From Xenoacremonium recifei (lineage: Eukaryota > Ascomycota > Sordariomycetes > Hypocreales > Nectriaceae): a stretch of DNA of 64,000 bases. The stretch is taken from positions 372,001 through 436,000 of the forward strand of contig WOFQ01000004.1 in NCBI GenBank assembly GCA_012184525.1. The letters are read 5' to 3'. Both the position numbers and the translations under genes were made by a program. Shown here piece after piece: positions 48,350 to 60,682 of this stretch; within the stretch, counting starts at the first letter, position 1, and each line of letters opens with the position of its first letter. Below the pieces are notes generated by a model. The model saw only the letters and a list, made by a program, of their open reading frames with translations, was not told the origin of the DNA and made no database searches.

Positions 48350-51300
48350 GCGGAATTTGGACGTGATATACCAGCGTCGGCAGATCAAGGGTCCCTAGCC
48401 GACGATCTCCTTCGATGAAGGAGACAATAGAGGAGGAAAGCCACCAAAAATCGAGACGGAAACGGAAAACCTACTGTACTATATCGGATTCCCGCTACAC
48501 CCATGCGCCTCGGTCCACATCCCAACACTCCAATTCTGGTACTCTAAAAGCAAAACCCAGTTATCAGACTGGAACACGATTTCGGCATCTAGTTGACATG
48601 GTTCGGAATGTCAACGTGCCCCTATTCACTTTCACTTAAAATCTTGGACGTTGGATTTGTCGTTGGGTCTGTGGTTGTCGCTGGGAAACCATATTTCCTT
48701 TTGTTACTCTCGGCTTGCTTCTATGACAGCTGGGATGTTCGTCGTCTCGCCTCGTCTGATTGAAGAGTTGATTTCATTCGTCGCAGCGTTCTGCATCTCG
48801 GGTGGTTGGGGAGGAGAACTGCATTTCGGTGACGAATACTCGGTGGGACGGCCTTGATTTCAGGGACGGGTTCGGCTTTGGCGAAATTTCGTTTGGTCCA
48901 CCTGCATTCAAGAGCGGCGATACGGGGAGCATGGAGGCGTGACATCATTTCCCAAGTTCAGGGCTGGACACAGTCTTGGATGCAGGTCGCTGCAACGGGG
49001 TTGGGTGGTTTGATGAATCCTTTATTTTTCTTTTGATCTTTGGTTTTTTGTCCTTTCTTGATTTCGTCTTATATTTGATTACACGAAGAAGGAAGGCAGT
49101 TTATTTCTGGTTCAGGTTCAAGGTTCTGGTTCTGGATGGTTTCCGTTGGCGGGGAGCGGGAAGGATGAGACTGTGGGCAGCAGAACCAGTCTCTTCGGGG
49201 ATCTATAGAACTTGGGACGGGGATGAACGACCCGAGACAAGATGGCGGCAATGACTAGGAGGGCGCGCAAATGTGTTAGATATATTTTCTCGACCCGTTA
49301 TCGAGCGAAATACGAGTCTTGTATCGGTGGAGTGTGTCTGTGCCCCTCTGTGTGTCTGAACGTCTCCTGGTGAAGATCATGTTTGTTAGTCGAAACCACA
49401 AAATAATAGGTGCCTGACTTAGTTTTTCATGGGTGGCTTGTTAGCCTGGGCGACTAACAAGGGAGGGGACCAAGAAACCGGCACTTGCACTTGCACGGAA
49501 CTTGCCATGGTGACACAAACACGGTATAAGAAGCACGGTAGTGGAGATGCATCCCTGGATGGTTACACAACGCAACGCCAACGCCAAAAGCCAGCCCAAG
49601 CCTGTCCCGCTTCTTTTCATGGGATGGAACGCACGCCGGCTGCTTTTCCAGAAGCGACGCTAGCCCAAGAGAGGGATGGTCATGGATCAGGCCGCAGGAA
49701 GCATGCGTTGCACATGGGAGTGGTGCAACAGCATCAGCAGTCGTTTTCTGCCGGTCGAGGAAATGCAGGTTTCAGGCGGAGGACCATGGGCGTGGCGCGG
49801 GGAGGCGGGCGTGGAGGAGAGACATGGGCGGGAGGTTGTGTGACGGAGGCTAATTTAGAGATGCGGGAGAGTCTGGGGACGATGTTGTTGTTGTACGAGA
49901 GAGAAGAGGAAAGAGAGACGAAACGGCGTCGATATAGATGGAAAACATATATATTCCAGAAATTGGGGATAATGAGTTGGTTGCAGGAGGAGGTTGTTTG
50001 GAGGTGACTTGCTCGGGTTTGTCGGCGGGGTGGCACAGATAGTTGCGCTGCGTTTGTGTTTCATGGTGCCAGAAAAGCAATGCAATAGCAATAACAGCAA
50101 ATAGAGAAAATGGCAACTGTTTAAATGAGTTGAGGCTTCTCTCGGGCGCAAGTTGATGCTCTTGACAAGAGAAGTCTTGCATCTCCCCGCAGTCCCTCCC
50201 CCCGGTCGCCATGCCGCACCTACAGAGGCACATAACCGCGCGAAAACCATGGGGTTTCCGGCAAACCCCATGCAACTCCAAAAATCCCGACCGTGGTTTC
50301 TTTCGCTTGCACGGGGGGCGTGCAACGGCCAAGTGCAACAACGCTTCGGGTGCCCTTGGGTAGCTGTGTGTGACAGTGCTGGTGCTGCGAACAAGGGGGT
50401 GACCTGAACCAACGACGCGCACTAGGAGAATTTAACCGCCCCGTCCGCTGCGCTGCATTGGGTTGTGGAAGACCAAGCCCAGGGGTCGCGAGGCTCTGTT
50501 TTAATCCCTGGGATCTACAATAGTCTTTCTAGCGACAGGGCACTTGCGCCGTGGTGCTTTAGTGTGGCAGCGGGGGGAACCAGATCGCCCCGGCCTGCTG
50601 CTGCTATATGTATGAGACGTGTAGCGTGCGTCGAGGATGCCCGATGTGATGGGGATGTGACGCGGACTGGATCTGAATGTAGGTAGGCAAAACGCATGGG
50701 CCGAGAAGTAGGTGGTATGGAGACGATGCGGCGGGAGACTGGAGACAGACAGGGCCAGCCGATGCCGTTACTGTGCACGACAGCAGCTAGCTGCAGCAAC
50801 CACCGCGTGGGTTCGTGGCGATGCAACTAGCCGTAGCTGTTTTTTTGCCTCGAGGACGCTGCAGCAGATAGACAGATAGAGGAGCGAAGATCCCGCCAGC
50901 GGCGCGGAACGGAGGGAGCCACGACTTTGCCTAGGTTAGGGTACCGCAGATGGGAGAGACGGTCTGCTGCATCAGCAGCGGGCCGCCCGCCGCGCAAAAA
51001 ACGACGTGAGTTCAATCCACCGGTCCAGTCCGTGTTTGACAGCCCAGGCCAAGACCCGACGCTGCGGATTCGGATCATGGATCTAACGCCTAGCGGGATG
51101 GAGATGGGTGTGCAAGTGTGTGCACGCACATCCTGTACTATACTCGTGTGCACGCGGCCCGTTGGTGCAGCCTTGGTCTCAGCCTCGGGTCTTGGTGGTG
51201 GTCTGATCTGGATCTAGGCGCCGAGAGGTAAGGCCCGAGGCACAGTGAGAAACGTGCGAGCCCGGGATCCCAACGGGGCCCTACTTGGCGAGGATCGTAG

Positions 51301-52769
51301 TGTCGTTGCATCGTCTGTGGTTCCGTCGGCCGCTAGGACGTGTGCACGGAGGGAGATTTTTAGAGTATGTATGTCTTGATGTTGGGCAGATCCGACGGGA
51401 GGATCGTGGTGGCTTACATAATTTACTGGCAGCCGTTTGCTGTCAACCAGGAGCCTCACATGCAGTGCTCCACACTATGTGTTTCAATTGCGGTTCGTCG
51501 AATAATGTTTAATTGCCCTTTTGATATATGTGATCGATGGCGAGAGGAAAGATATTGATTGATAAAGTGAGACGCTGACTTTGCGGCATTCTAAACCCGA
51601 CCATCACCTTCTTCTGCTACTGCTGAAGCCAACCCAACAACGCTTGCTTCAGGGACTAATCTAGCGATCGACGCCGCTGGTCGGCACGGTCTTCATTGCT
51701 TTGCCGCTTCACCTATAGCTGGCACGAATTGGAAAATTTCAAGACCACCCTCTTTACACTTGAATCGTGTTCGGTCATGAGAATACTCAGTGCGGAGCAT
51801 TCGGGATTTCCCGAAATGTTACGCAGAGACCCGGGTTCATAACTACCGTGGTGTACATCTGGGTGCTTTATGGTCCTAATGGGAGCGGCCTGTCTGGCAC
51901 GAGGTGAGGAAGTATCAGCGGTTCGTTATCACAAAACTGTCCTGAATTGACGCGCGAAACTGCCTCTCACATGACTGCATGAAAGAGTCTCTGACAAATA
52001 CCAGAACTTCGGCACTGCTGAAGGCCATTGTGGCCACGGCGCGAACAGAAAAGAAAGAAAAGAGTGAAGGACAGATCGCTGTTTCCTCGTAACAAGACTA
52101 ATTCAGAGCAGACAGGAAGTTCAGTCCATAAGATGCGATCATTTGGTCTTCAGAAAGTAGCTGAATTTATATGCGGTCGGAAGTTTTGGCAATTGAGTTT
52201 TGGACATGCCATGGGAGACTTGGTCATGACAAAAAGTGTTGTCGCGTGTCTCTGGCGGTGGTGCGAAAGATAGCAGAGAGCGTGTCAAAGTATTAGAAGC
52301 GTAAGTTTGAGACCCAGAAACTTAAGATCTAGGTCCCAGGCCCTCGGATTCATTCATGGGTTGGGGCTGTTCGTTTCCTCCGAGAGGTAGGTACCTCTGT
52401 GGTGCTCTTTCGTTCTTTCCGTTTTTCCCACCAGCACGGAACCAGCAACGAAAACAACACCACTGGTAAAGTTGACCACGCATACCTCGTCGACGGGCAT
52501 TTGGAATTGAGAGGATACTCTCTGCTTCACCCGGTATTCTTTTCTTTCGCATCTTCTATCCATTTTGTTTTTGCTGTAGGATCCAGGCATTTCGACGCAG
52601 AGCGCAAAAGGGTGCCCATTCCGTTCAGCGGTGGTGGCTCTACCATTCGGCTTCCCAACAGAATTTTTGAAAAGTCTTACGCTTCGAACGCCTGACTCTC
52701 CTCCGATTTTGAACTCACATCTCTCGATTCCTTCAAGAACAAAGTGGCAGGCTCCTAGCCATCCTCGCG
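48350..52769. other. 4.4 kb gene-free stretch between CON7 and AAR2
   Basis: No supportable gene was found. A 192-codon open frame at 49429-50007 has no recognisable motif and is opposed by an open frame of similar size on the other strand. The last 400 bp contain a short inverted repeat near 52384 and form the AAR2 promoter and leader. Confidence 0.5.
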
Positions 52770-54338
52770 ATGACCAAGCCATCCCATAGGGCGGATGCGG
52801 GCGGCCCCGCGCCACACTGGATCCTCGCTGGTCTCTCCAAATCCATCTCCAACGGATCGACGACATCTCACCAATCCATCTCTGTCATCGGCACCCATGC
52901 TTTTGGGACGCTGCGCATTCACGACCCCGAACAGCCGCCCATGACCAACCTGAAGATCAGGGAGGGAGGGAGTGACGATGACGAAGAGGGCCCTCCGCCT
53001 CTGGCGCTACCGGCTGGTGAGAAGTCTGCCGGATCACACAACACATCCAAGGCTTTGTTGAGCACTGAGTCGAAGAGTCCAACCAGTCAGCGACTGTCGC
53101 ATGACCTTGGCGGAGGCGACGTTGTCCTTATTTTGGGCTTGCCAGAGAAGTTTATCGTCGGCTATGATTCGATCTCCTTCTCGGCGAAGCACTTTGGCGG
53201 CGTTCGCGATATACCACCTGGACCTCACTTCTTCTGGGTTGCCCATCCTGGCGGCCTGTCAACTCGCTCTGGCTTTTGGATCGTCAACACCGGCATCGAC
53301 ACTGTTCATGTGATTCAGTGGGACAGGTTCAACGAGGTGTTAGACGAACCTTCACGGTCTGAGGCACGCATCCAAGCTGAAAACTTGGGCGATTTTTACG
53401 ATAAACTTATTCCCTATCGTGATCCAGCCGCCGTCAACGGTCTGGAGGGAGAGTTACCAAATACGGACCCAGAGCAGAGCCTCCGTATTTGGCAGCAGTT
53501 GGCAGGCTGTATCTCTGAGAGCGTTCTCAGTCGAGTGACCGGGAAACATGTCGATAACTGGTTTGTCCATACCGGAGATCGAGTTCATGGGTCATTTGTC
53601 ATGGCGGCGGAGAGAGAGCTGGATGATTCTATGCCGGGAACACTCTTCAAGTCCAGCGACTTAAACTTCATCCTTTCCCAGCAGGCAAAAATGTTTTCAA
53701 CCCAGCAAACCGGTTCGGACCGAACACTCGAGGCAACAGATTCGACTCCGTACCTAACGAGTCTTCTCAAAAACACTGAAAACGAACTGACAGCCAAGGA
53801 CCTAGTTGGCGAGTTCCAGTTCGCCTACCTCGTTGGCATGCACCTCGGAAACGATGCTTGCATCCAGCAATGGTGGTACATCCTACTCAAGCTTGTTATC
53901 CGAGCTTACATACTCCCTAATCGTGACGCCAGCCTTGCGGCTGATCTCATCAGAACACTTACGGCTCAAATATCCTATAGCACGTCTTATCTGGACTCAT
54001 CGATCTTGGACTACTCCGAATCCCAGACACGGGATTTGCGCCTTGGCCTCATCATTTACAAACGGCGCCTGGAAGAATTTCTTGAGCTGGACTCATCGCC
54101 AGACCTGATGGCTGTCGGTACAGCTTTTTCCGGTCTCGAAGCTATTGTCACTAAGCTGGGCTGGGATCTCCGCGGCGAATACCTCCGTCGTGGTAAGGTC
54201 ATGATGGAGGATGGCGAGGAAGTCGAACTGGAAGTCACAGACCTCGAGGCCGAGGATGAACGTGGAGAGTTCGCACCCGAGGTCGTGGATCTGGACGAAG
54301 ATGGACGAGAACGTGGCCTGGTCTCCTGGAACGACTAG
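52770..54338 (+). CDS. AAR2: U5 snRNP assembly factor Aar2
   Basis: Aar2 holds Prp8 in a cytoplasmic U5 snRNP precursor and is exchanged for Brr2 in the nucleus, so it is needed for pre-mRNA splicing. One uninterrupted exon encodes 522 aa, longer than yeast Aar2 because of an acidic low-complexity insert near residues 50-105. The N-terminal beta domain shows VVLILGLPEKFIVGYDSISF, FGGVRDIPPGPHFFWVAHPG and SGFWIVNTGIDTVHVIQWD. The C-terminal helical domain includes LVGEFQFAYLVGMHLGNDAC, WWYILLKLV and FLELDSSPDL. The C-terminus is acidic (LEAEDERGEFAPEVVDLDED). It is convergent with RPS16. Confidence 0.93.
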   Translation: MTKPSHRADAGGPAPHWILAGLSKSISNGSTTSHQSISVIGTHAFGTLRIHDPEQPPMTNLKIREGGSDDDEEGPPPLALPAGEKSAGSHNTSKALLSTESKSPTSQRLSHDLGGGDVVLILGLPEKFIVGYDSISFSAKHFGGVRDIPPGPHFFWVAHPGGLSTRSGFWIVNTGIDTVHVIQWDRFNEVLDEPSRSEARIQAENLGDFYDKLIPYRDPAAVNGLEGELPNTDPEQSLRIWQQLAGCISESVLSRVTGKHVDNWFVHTGDRVHGSFVMAAERELDDSMPGTLFKSSDLNFILSQQAKMFSTQQTGSDRTLEATDSTPYLTSLLKNTENELTAKDLVGEFQFAYLVGMHLGNDACIQQWWYILLKLVIRAYILPNRDASLAADLIRTLTAQISYSTSYLDSSILDYSESQTRDLRLGLIIYKRRLEEFLELDSSPDLMAVGTAFSGLEAIVTKLGWDLRGEYLRRGKVMMEDGEEVELEVTDLEAEDERGEFAPEVVDLDEDGRERGLVSWND

Positions 54339-55436
54339 ATGCGCGGCTTGAAGCACCTATGGCTACGAAGACCGAATGCGAGGAGACGCTCGATCAAGAA
54401 GATGCACTGAACAGCGATCTGTGTCTACGACAGGAGAAGTATTGGCGGCTTGAAGTGACATTGAGGAGGATTTCTGTTTTCGAAACACGGCTTGGGGGGT
54501 CATGGCCTTGGATGGAAACGGAGTGTTGGTCTATTGTAAGGCATTGCTTGGTCATTTCTTTGGCTTGGTGCTTAGCTAGCACAATGGAGGGATAATAAGG
54601 AGGTATAGTTGTATGGATCCAGCGTTTTACGATATCAGTTATGATGTATATAGGCTCTGTAACAGTCTTACCAGTCTTAAGGGGCGCGCATTTGGACGTG
54701 CCGCCGAGACTTGCAATAACAAAAGTTATTGTTTGAGAGCATTTCCAGGTGCTGTAAACGAAATATCACATCAGAGTTTTTAGGATGCCACGCGAGTCCA
54801 ATGAATCGAGATTGACGACCGAGCCTGAGTGACGGGGGACTTCAGGTGGATGCTAGAGATGGACCACGGGTTAAAAGAACGGGAAAGCATATCCTGGTCG
54901 CCGAGACTCGGGAAGCCTAGAAAAGCGAGAGCATTTACCCAGCCAGAGAAGTCTCTGCAGACCCAGTAACGCTTTGCTTAGGTTGTTGGATATAAGACTC
55001 CAAGATGATGCATGCTTCGTGTGCGAGCCCCTTGGTCTTGTCAGTTTTTGGGAAACTGTGCCCTCATTCGTTCGAGACACATGGAAGCTGTGAGAGGGCA
55101 GGGGCAGGTATTTTGGTAGTCGTGAAGTTGATAGATGGATAATATGGACATGGTAACTTTCTCGTGACCAGACATGAGTCTGTACACTGGGGACTCCCGG
55201 TAACATCATAGTCAAGGTATCTCGTGGAACACATCACCACTGCAAGTGGACGAACCCGTGTCGTTAACTTTGAATATTTCATTTGCCTGCCAGACCCTTT
55301 ACAATCCGAGAAAAGCAAGGCCATGCAAATGCCAATGGGAAACCCATTCCCATACCCGGGAATATGTGACTCCGGTCCCTTTTCCACACTGCCGTAACAT
55401 CCACAAAACGACGACTCCTCCGCACCCAGACACCTT
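54339..55436. other. convergent intergenic region AAR2/RPS16
   Basis: This is 1.1 kb holding the two 3' ends. No gene is seen. Confidence 0.55.
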
Positions 55437-56065
55437 TTAACGGTAAGACTTCTGGAAGCGCGCACGGGCACCGGGACCGCCGAACTTCTTGGGCTCGCAT
55501 CGTCGGTTGTCGGCGACGAGGAGGGTTCGGTCGAACTGGACGAAAGCCTGCTTCAGGAGGTTCTTGGAGTGCTCGTCGACGAACTTCTGGTAGTAGGCGA
55601 TGAGGGACTTGGTGATGGCTTGTCGGACGGCGTAGATCTGCGAGGTGTGACCACCGCCGGTGACGCGGACACGGATGTCGACGTTGGCGAACTTGTCGAG
55701 GCCGACAATCAGGAGAGGCTCGTAGACCTAGAGACAAAATTCTCAGCATTCCGTCTTCGAAAATTCCATGTGCTTTTGCGCCTGGGTATTCGCCCCTCCA
55801 ACTCTCGAAATTCGATGGTCCAAGGCGTAGCTCGCTCGCGGGAAGAAGTTAAATCGTACCTTGAATCGCAGGATCTCGGGCTGGACCAGGTTAAGAGGTC
55901 GGCCGTTGACCTTGATGAGACCCTGGCCGGCCTGCAAAAGAATGATCGTCAGTATCACCATCCCTCCAGAACTTGCGGTTGCTGTCCTCTACGAACCTTG
56001 CAGTGAGCGACGGCCGTAGCCGTCTTCTTCTTGCCGAAGCATTGCACGCTCTGCGTAGTCGACAT
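55437..56065 (-). CDS. RPS16: cytosolic 40S ribosomal protein uS9 (S16)
   Basis: This small-subunit protein's C-terminal tail reaches the P-site tRNA. Minus-strand exons are 56065-55997, 55931-55860 and 55727-55437 (143 aa, the normal length), all phase 0. The protein starts MSTTQSVQCFGKKKTATAVA and continues GLIKVNGRPLNLVQPEILRF, IRVRVTGGGHTSQIYAVRQA and ends KKFGGPGARARFQKSYR, with the invariant SYR terminus. It shares a 363 bp promoter with the divergent eL32 gene. Confidence 0.98.
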
Positions 56066-56428
56066 GATTGCTGATTGACTGGTTGCGGAGGTGTCAAATG
56101 TACGAACAGCAGCGGGACGTGTTGAGATGGTCTAGCTCGCCTGACGATTTTTGCAGAAAAGAGGGTTTGTGCCCTCGGCAGACGCTATGCCGCTTTGAGT
56201 GGGGCGGCGCCGCACCAGCTGCGAAAAAAAGTGGTGCACGTGATGAGAAACCCTAAGCCCTTGAATCTAGCGCTTGGTTCCGCATTGCCAAAATTTCGCT
56301 TTAGTAGAACCTCACGTCGGACATTATCACAGCCATCAGCCCGTCGACTACTAACCCACAGTCAAGGTATGTGCGGTCGCTGCGATCGTTGGAATCTGTG
56401 AGAGAGGAAGTTATTGACAATTGTCCAG
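56066..56428. promoter_or_regulatory. bidirectional ribosomal protein promoter with Cbf1-like and Tbf1-like sites
   Basis: Between RPS16 and RPL32 lie CACGTGA at 56237-56243 and AAACCCTAA at 56248-56256, only four bases apart. The first matches Cbf1; the second matches the TTAGGGTTT-like site of Tbf1. In Candida albicans these two factors drive ribosomal protein genes. A 5'-UTR intron of RPL32 (56367-56428) occupies the right end: GTATGT donor, CAG acceptor directly before the ATG. Confidence 0.65.
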
Positions 56429-57095
56429 ATGGTTTCCGCCAAGAAGCACGTCCCTATCGTGAAGAAGCGTACGTACCAACCCACGAAACACCCCGCCGAG
56501 GCCCCGACAACGATGCTCGCCGACGATGAACATTGAAGGCCGATCGAGGGAACGAATCTCCGAGGATTGAGATATTGACTGGTGTGAATAGGCACGAAGC
56601 GCTTCGCTCGCCACCAGAGCGACCGCTTCAAGTGCGTCGACCCCAGCTGGCGCAAGCCCAAGGGTATCGACAGCCGAGTCCGACGACGCTTCCGCGGTAC
56701 CATTGCCATGCCCTCCGTACGTTGAACCCGACCAACGGACTGCTGAGATATCTTAGCATCTGTCGACACCGATGTAGATGTGGAATCATGTACTGATTGC
56801 AAAGTTAGATTGGCTATGGCTCCAACAAGAAGACCCGCCACATGATGCCCTCCGGCCACAAGGCCTTCCTCGTCAGCAACACCAAGGACGTCGAGCTCCT
56901 GATGATGCACAACCGAACCTACGCCGCCGAGTATGTTTTCGCCGAAATGGCTGATCATGGGATGCCGAAATACTAATGTGAACTAGGATCGCCCACAACG
57001 TCTCGTCACGAAAGCGAATTGACATCATCGCCCGCGCGAAGCAACTGGGTGTCAAGGTCACAAACCCCAAGGCGAAGGTTACTACCGAGGTTTAA
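56429..57095 (+). CDS. RPL32: cytosolic 60S ribosomal protein eL32
   Basis: This is a large-subunit structural protein. Exons are 56429-56468, 56592-56716, 56809-56930 and 56987-57095 (131 aa, the normal length). The protein reads MVSAKKHVPIVKKRTKRFAR, then SDRFKCVDPSWRKPKGIDSR, RRRFRGTIAMPSIGYGSNKK, TRHMMPSGHKAFLVSN and RIDIIARAKQLGVKVTNPKA, all characteristic of eL32. The ATG follows a CAG acceptor, so the leader is spliced, as is common for ribosomal protein genes. The 123-nt first coding intron is longer than the third (56 nt). Confidence 0.98.
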
Positions 57096-58561
57096 ATGGG
57101 TTAAGGGTCGGTGTTAGGCTGCTTTACGGTTGCATCGGACAGGGTTTGCGCTGCTTGCGGTTCTAGCATGTAAAGTCGTGCTAGAGAATATAACGCACCG
57201 TTGAACGACATGACTGGTTGATCTCCGAAAAGAGAAAAAAGGAAAATCTGGAGCGAGGACTCCTAGATGCGGGAGCGTCCGAGAAAGCTCGGTGATGTGG
57301 ATGAGCGATGAGGACGATAGATCTAAAAGCCTAATAAGGTTTCTTGCCATGTTCAACATTGTCCCGTCTCCGTTACTCGATCTGTGAAATGAGCGCCTTG
57401 GAAGATACCCATATCTCATGTGATCGCCTTCATTTCCTCCATACGAGAACAAGACTGTCCTCCGATGGACGCTTCAAGCGGCACGCACTGATCACAGCCT
57501 TCCTTCACTGATATCCTATTCTTCGTGCCAAAGAGAGAATTGACTCTGACTAGGATCATCAAGGCCAACATAAATCTTCCAAAAACCCGGCCAAGTAACT
57601 CTTTCGCTGGTGCGTCCGGGATGTAAGAGTGATATAAACTGGAACAGATTCCTCTAGCGGGAGTCTCTTGCACAGAGTTTCAGCTTCTAGCATCTCTTTC
57701 CATCTTTGGGATCTTTTGAGTGCCCGTTCCATATCTTGTCCTGAGAGATGGCTCACTGAGAAGCATGTTTTCTTGTGTATCTGACGTCCTGAGAAGCAAA
57801 TGAAGTCGGTAAAACAGCTCTTCTCATAGGTTAAATGGTTTTGTTTTCCACGTCACCCGGCTCGAAATGGCTTGATCCTGAATCATATGTCAGACGTGGC
57901 TTTGGAGCTTCGACCAAGGAGGACTTTATCGAGGACGTACCGCGGCGGAGAGGACTTAAAATGCAATGAAGGTGCAGCCGGATAGCTTGAATTGGGATGT
58001 GATATTTCGCCCCCAAGTAACTCGCCGCTTTTCGATCTTCTCGATCGGCCAACGCTCAAAAGACCCGGTTTGGGTTGCAGTGGCTTGGGTGACCTGCTGG
58101 TTGACTTGAAAGGATCCTTGTCGACAAAACGAGGATCAGCCTGGGGTAAGACAGAGGCGGGAAACATGCCTTCTAGCGTCACGAAGATAGTCTCGATTCA
58201 ATGGTCGATTGGTCTGTCATGTGTGTATCAATACGATATTGATGCCAAACTGAAGGCACTTTTTTTCGGGCTAGAAGATAAGAAGGGCTCTGAGAAGTTG
58301 AACACATTTCACTCATCGAGCCAGCTACGGAACTGAGGAGATGTGACAAGTCTGCGCCACAACTCGGGATCCTTTCAGCTGAATGCATGGTAACACATGC
58401 ACAGGGTCAGCAGCCATGTCGTCAGTCTGAGATGCCAGCAAGCTCTGGTACAAGACAAGTAGATCTGCTGCGAGGCCGAGGCATACTATTTCTCCATGCC
58501 TTACTTAGTCCCGGGTCACTCCCGCCATCCGTGCTTTCTTTTGTCACAGAACCATCTCAAC
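57096..58561. other. intergenic region downstream of RPL32
   Basis: This is 1.5 kb without a supportable gene. The right end probably holds the promoter, and perhaps a first coding exon, of the membrane protein that follows. Confidence 0.5.
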
Positions 58562-59711
58562 ATGGATTTCGCTCTCCGTGGGAGATATCGGGGCACCTTT
58601 CAGGAGAGAGCTGCTGAAAGCGACGAACTGATTGAAGCCTCGACTAACAATTTATCCTCTACACAGGCCAATCCGACTGCTACCGCATCTGCGATCGCGG
58701 GCGGCATTGGGTCGATTCCTGAAGTATGCTTCAATACATGCAGTAAGTTCGATTGAAGCATTTGATACAATGATGTGGGGTGGCCAAGTTGACTCTTAAT
58801 TCCATTTATTAGATAACGCTTTGCTAAGCGCTGAGAGCACCGGGAAGACTGCTAAGCTATGCGACCCAGAAGGATCGTTCGAAGGACTGTACAACAGCTG
58901 TGTCAATTGTCTTCAAGCCAACTCGAACTTTTCAAGACGGGAGGCTGAGCAGAATGTGAAAGGAACACTGGGAGAGTATGTCGACTATTGCAAAAGCGGG
59001 AGCGTCGTACCCATAACCTCTACCGCAGCATCTACCGCAGCATGTACGAGCTGTCAAACAACCTTGGTGACAGACTACAACAGCAAAGTCTGGACCATCA
59101 CGATAAAGCTCGGTCCGGAAACATGGAGTTCAAGCGACAGTATATCTTCGCAATCAGGGGCTGCTTCCACTAGTGAGTTTTCTTAAAGTCTCAGTGAGGA
59201 CAATGCTGATGCAACTGGAGGTACAACAACCTGGGTATCAGCGACCAGGACCTCCGCAGACTCAAATTCGACTCAACCTACCATAAATGCATCACAGCAA
59301 TTACGTATTACTCCTTGGGCCTGTCCTTGATCTTAAAGTTCAATAGCTAAGTCGAGCGGCATTCTAGATAGCTCGTCTGGCCCAAGCGTTGCCCAGATAG
59401 CCGGTCCGGTTGTTCCATCAGTCGTGGTCGTCGTCTTGTTGATCTTCCTGGGATTGAGGTGGCTTCGCCACCGCCGCCGCCGAGAGACTCCCAAGCCCAG
59501 CACAGGAGAAGAAGAGGGAGAGAAGTACGAAAAGCCGGAGTTACCCAGCGACAGCGTCCCCAAACCAAGATACGAACTGGAGGGCTCAGCCCCAGTCCTC
59601 ATCGAGTCGGCCGAAGTTCCAGCAAACGAAGTCCCCGCCCATGAAATGCCGACCGACGAAAGAGGTGAAGATAAGAGGGAGACAGAACAACCGGATACGA
59701 GAGTAGACTGA
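58562..59711 (+). CDS. single-pass membrane protein with cysteine-rich ectodomain, function unknown
   Basis: Exons 58813-59172, 59221-59304 and 59347-59711 are firm, and an upstream exon ends at 58742. From the ATG at 58562 the frame stays open, giving 329 aa. The ectodomain shows IPEVCFNTC and then CDPEGSFEGLYNSCVNCLQA, GEYVDYCKS and ACTSCQTTLV, a repeated-cysteine pattern like that of other fungal surface glycoproteins. A Ser/Thr-rich stalk follows, then a membrane helix (VVPSVVVVVLLIFLGLRWL) and a charged tail (RHRRRRETPKPSTGEEEGEK). The start is doubtful: MDFALRG is not a signal peptide. A strong branch site (CTAAC) and CACAG acceptor at 58666 suggest that the real first exon, carrying the signal sequence, is spliced to 58667. 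I cannot name the family. Confidence 0.72.
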
Positions 59712-60682
59712 GTTTTGCTCTTGAGGCAATGAAGGGTCCTATGGAAGGGCATTCGTCAGGAACGACACCACTGCAGTGATATAAAAATTACCTTTGACTA
59801 TATTCGCATCATGGGCTTAATCACGAACATCGAAAAAGCCATTACACACAGTGCTCTCTCTTTTACACTACATTTGAAGTGGTGTTTCACTAGGGTCAAC
59901 GGATCAGCTCTGCAGTTAGGATCTGGGTGGAGGTGAGAATGCCCAGCCAAGAGGGACGAACCTTTAAGAGACGATGCAAAGCATCATGAACACGAGTTTT
60001 CTAAACGCTTTGAACATATCTACTATCACAATTTAATTTCTTCGTCGAAATTCAATTCTATCTAGGTAGATGTTGGTGGCACAATGCCCAGCTTTCACGG
60101 TGTCATGATCGTGCAGTTGCGATGCGATCGAGGATTTACCCCTTGCTGGGCTGAACGTAAACCGAAAGATATTTCTACTGCAGGCGGAAATTCACATCAT
60201 GAAATGTGTTTTTTACAGCTAGTTGGATTCTGATGCTAATGAGTTCATCAATTTATTTTCGTTGCCATGGAAGCCCGCCTCAGTGTTGAGAGAGGTTCCT
60301 GCCGTTTTTGTGGCGGGCGTCAGGTCACCGGGGAGCTCCTTCCTCGACAAATCAGTCACAGACAATTCACAACAAACATGCCAAAATCCCATGAGGACTA
60401 ATTGATTCATCTTGAGTTGGCTTAATTTACTCATGGATGCCGCGCCAATTTTTCTTGACCTTTTTTTTCGTGCGTCTTGGAAAATGCAATTCTCTTGAAC
60501 ATTTTCTACCAACCCCTCGAGCCGACATCAAAACAACAGACCTATCCGACATTTCCTCCCCAGTCTGATGCTACAGCCGACACGAAGATCTCACAGTTGT
60601 ATACCATATCGAGTCGAACTTGACCTTATACGTTTAATAGGATACAAATCCTCTCCTCGATCCTCTCGCCGAGTCTCTCGCG
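59712..60682. other. intergenic region
   Basis: This AT-richer stretch has no supportable gene. The last 200 bp are likely the leader of the downstream gene. Confidence 0.5.

Noticed and set aside
49429..50007. 192-codon open frame downstream of CON7
   Set aside because: It is low-complexity, has no recognisable family, and is overlapped by a 190-codon frame on the opposite strand.
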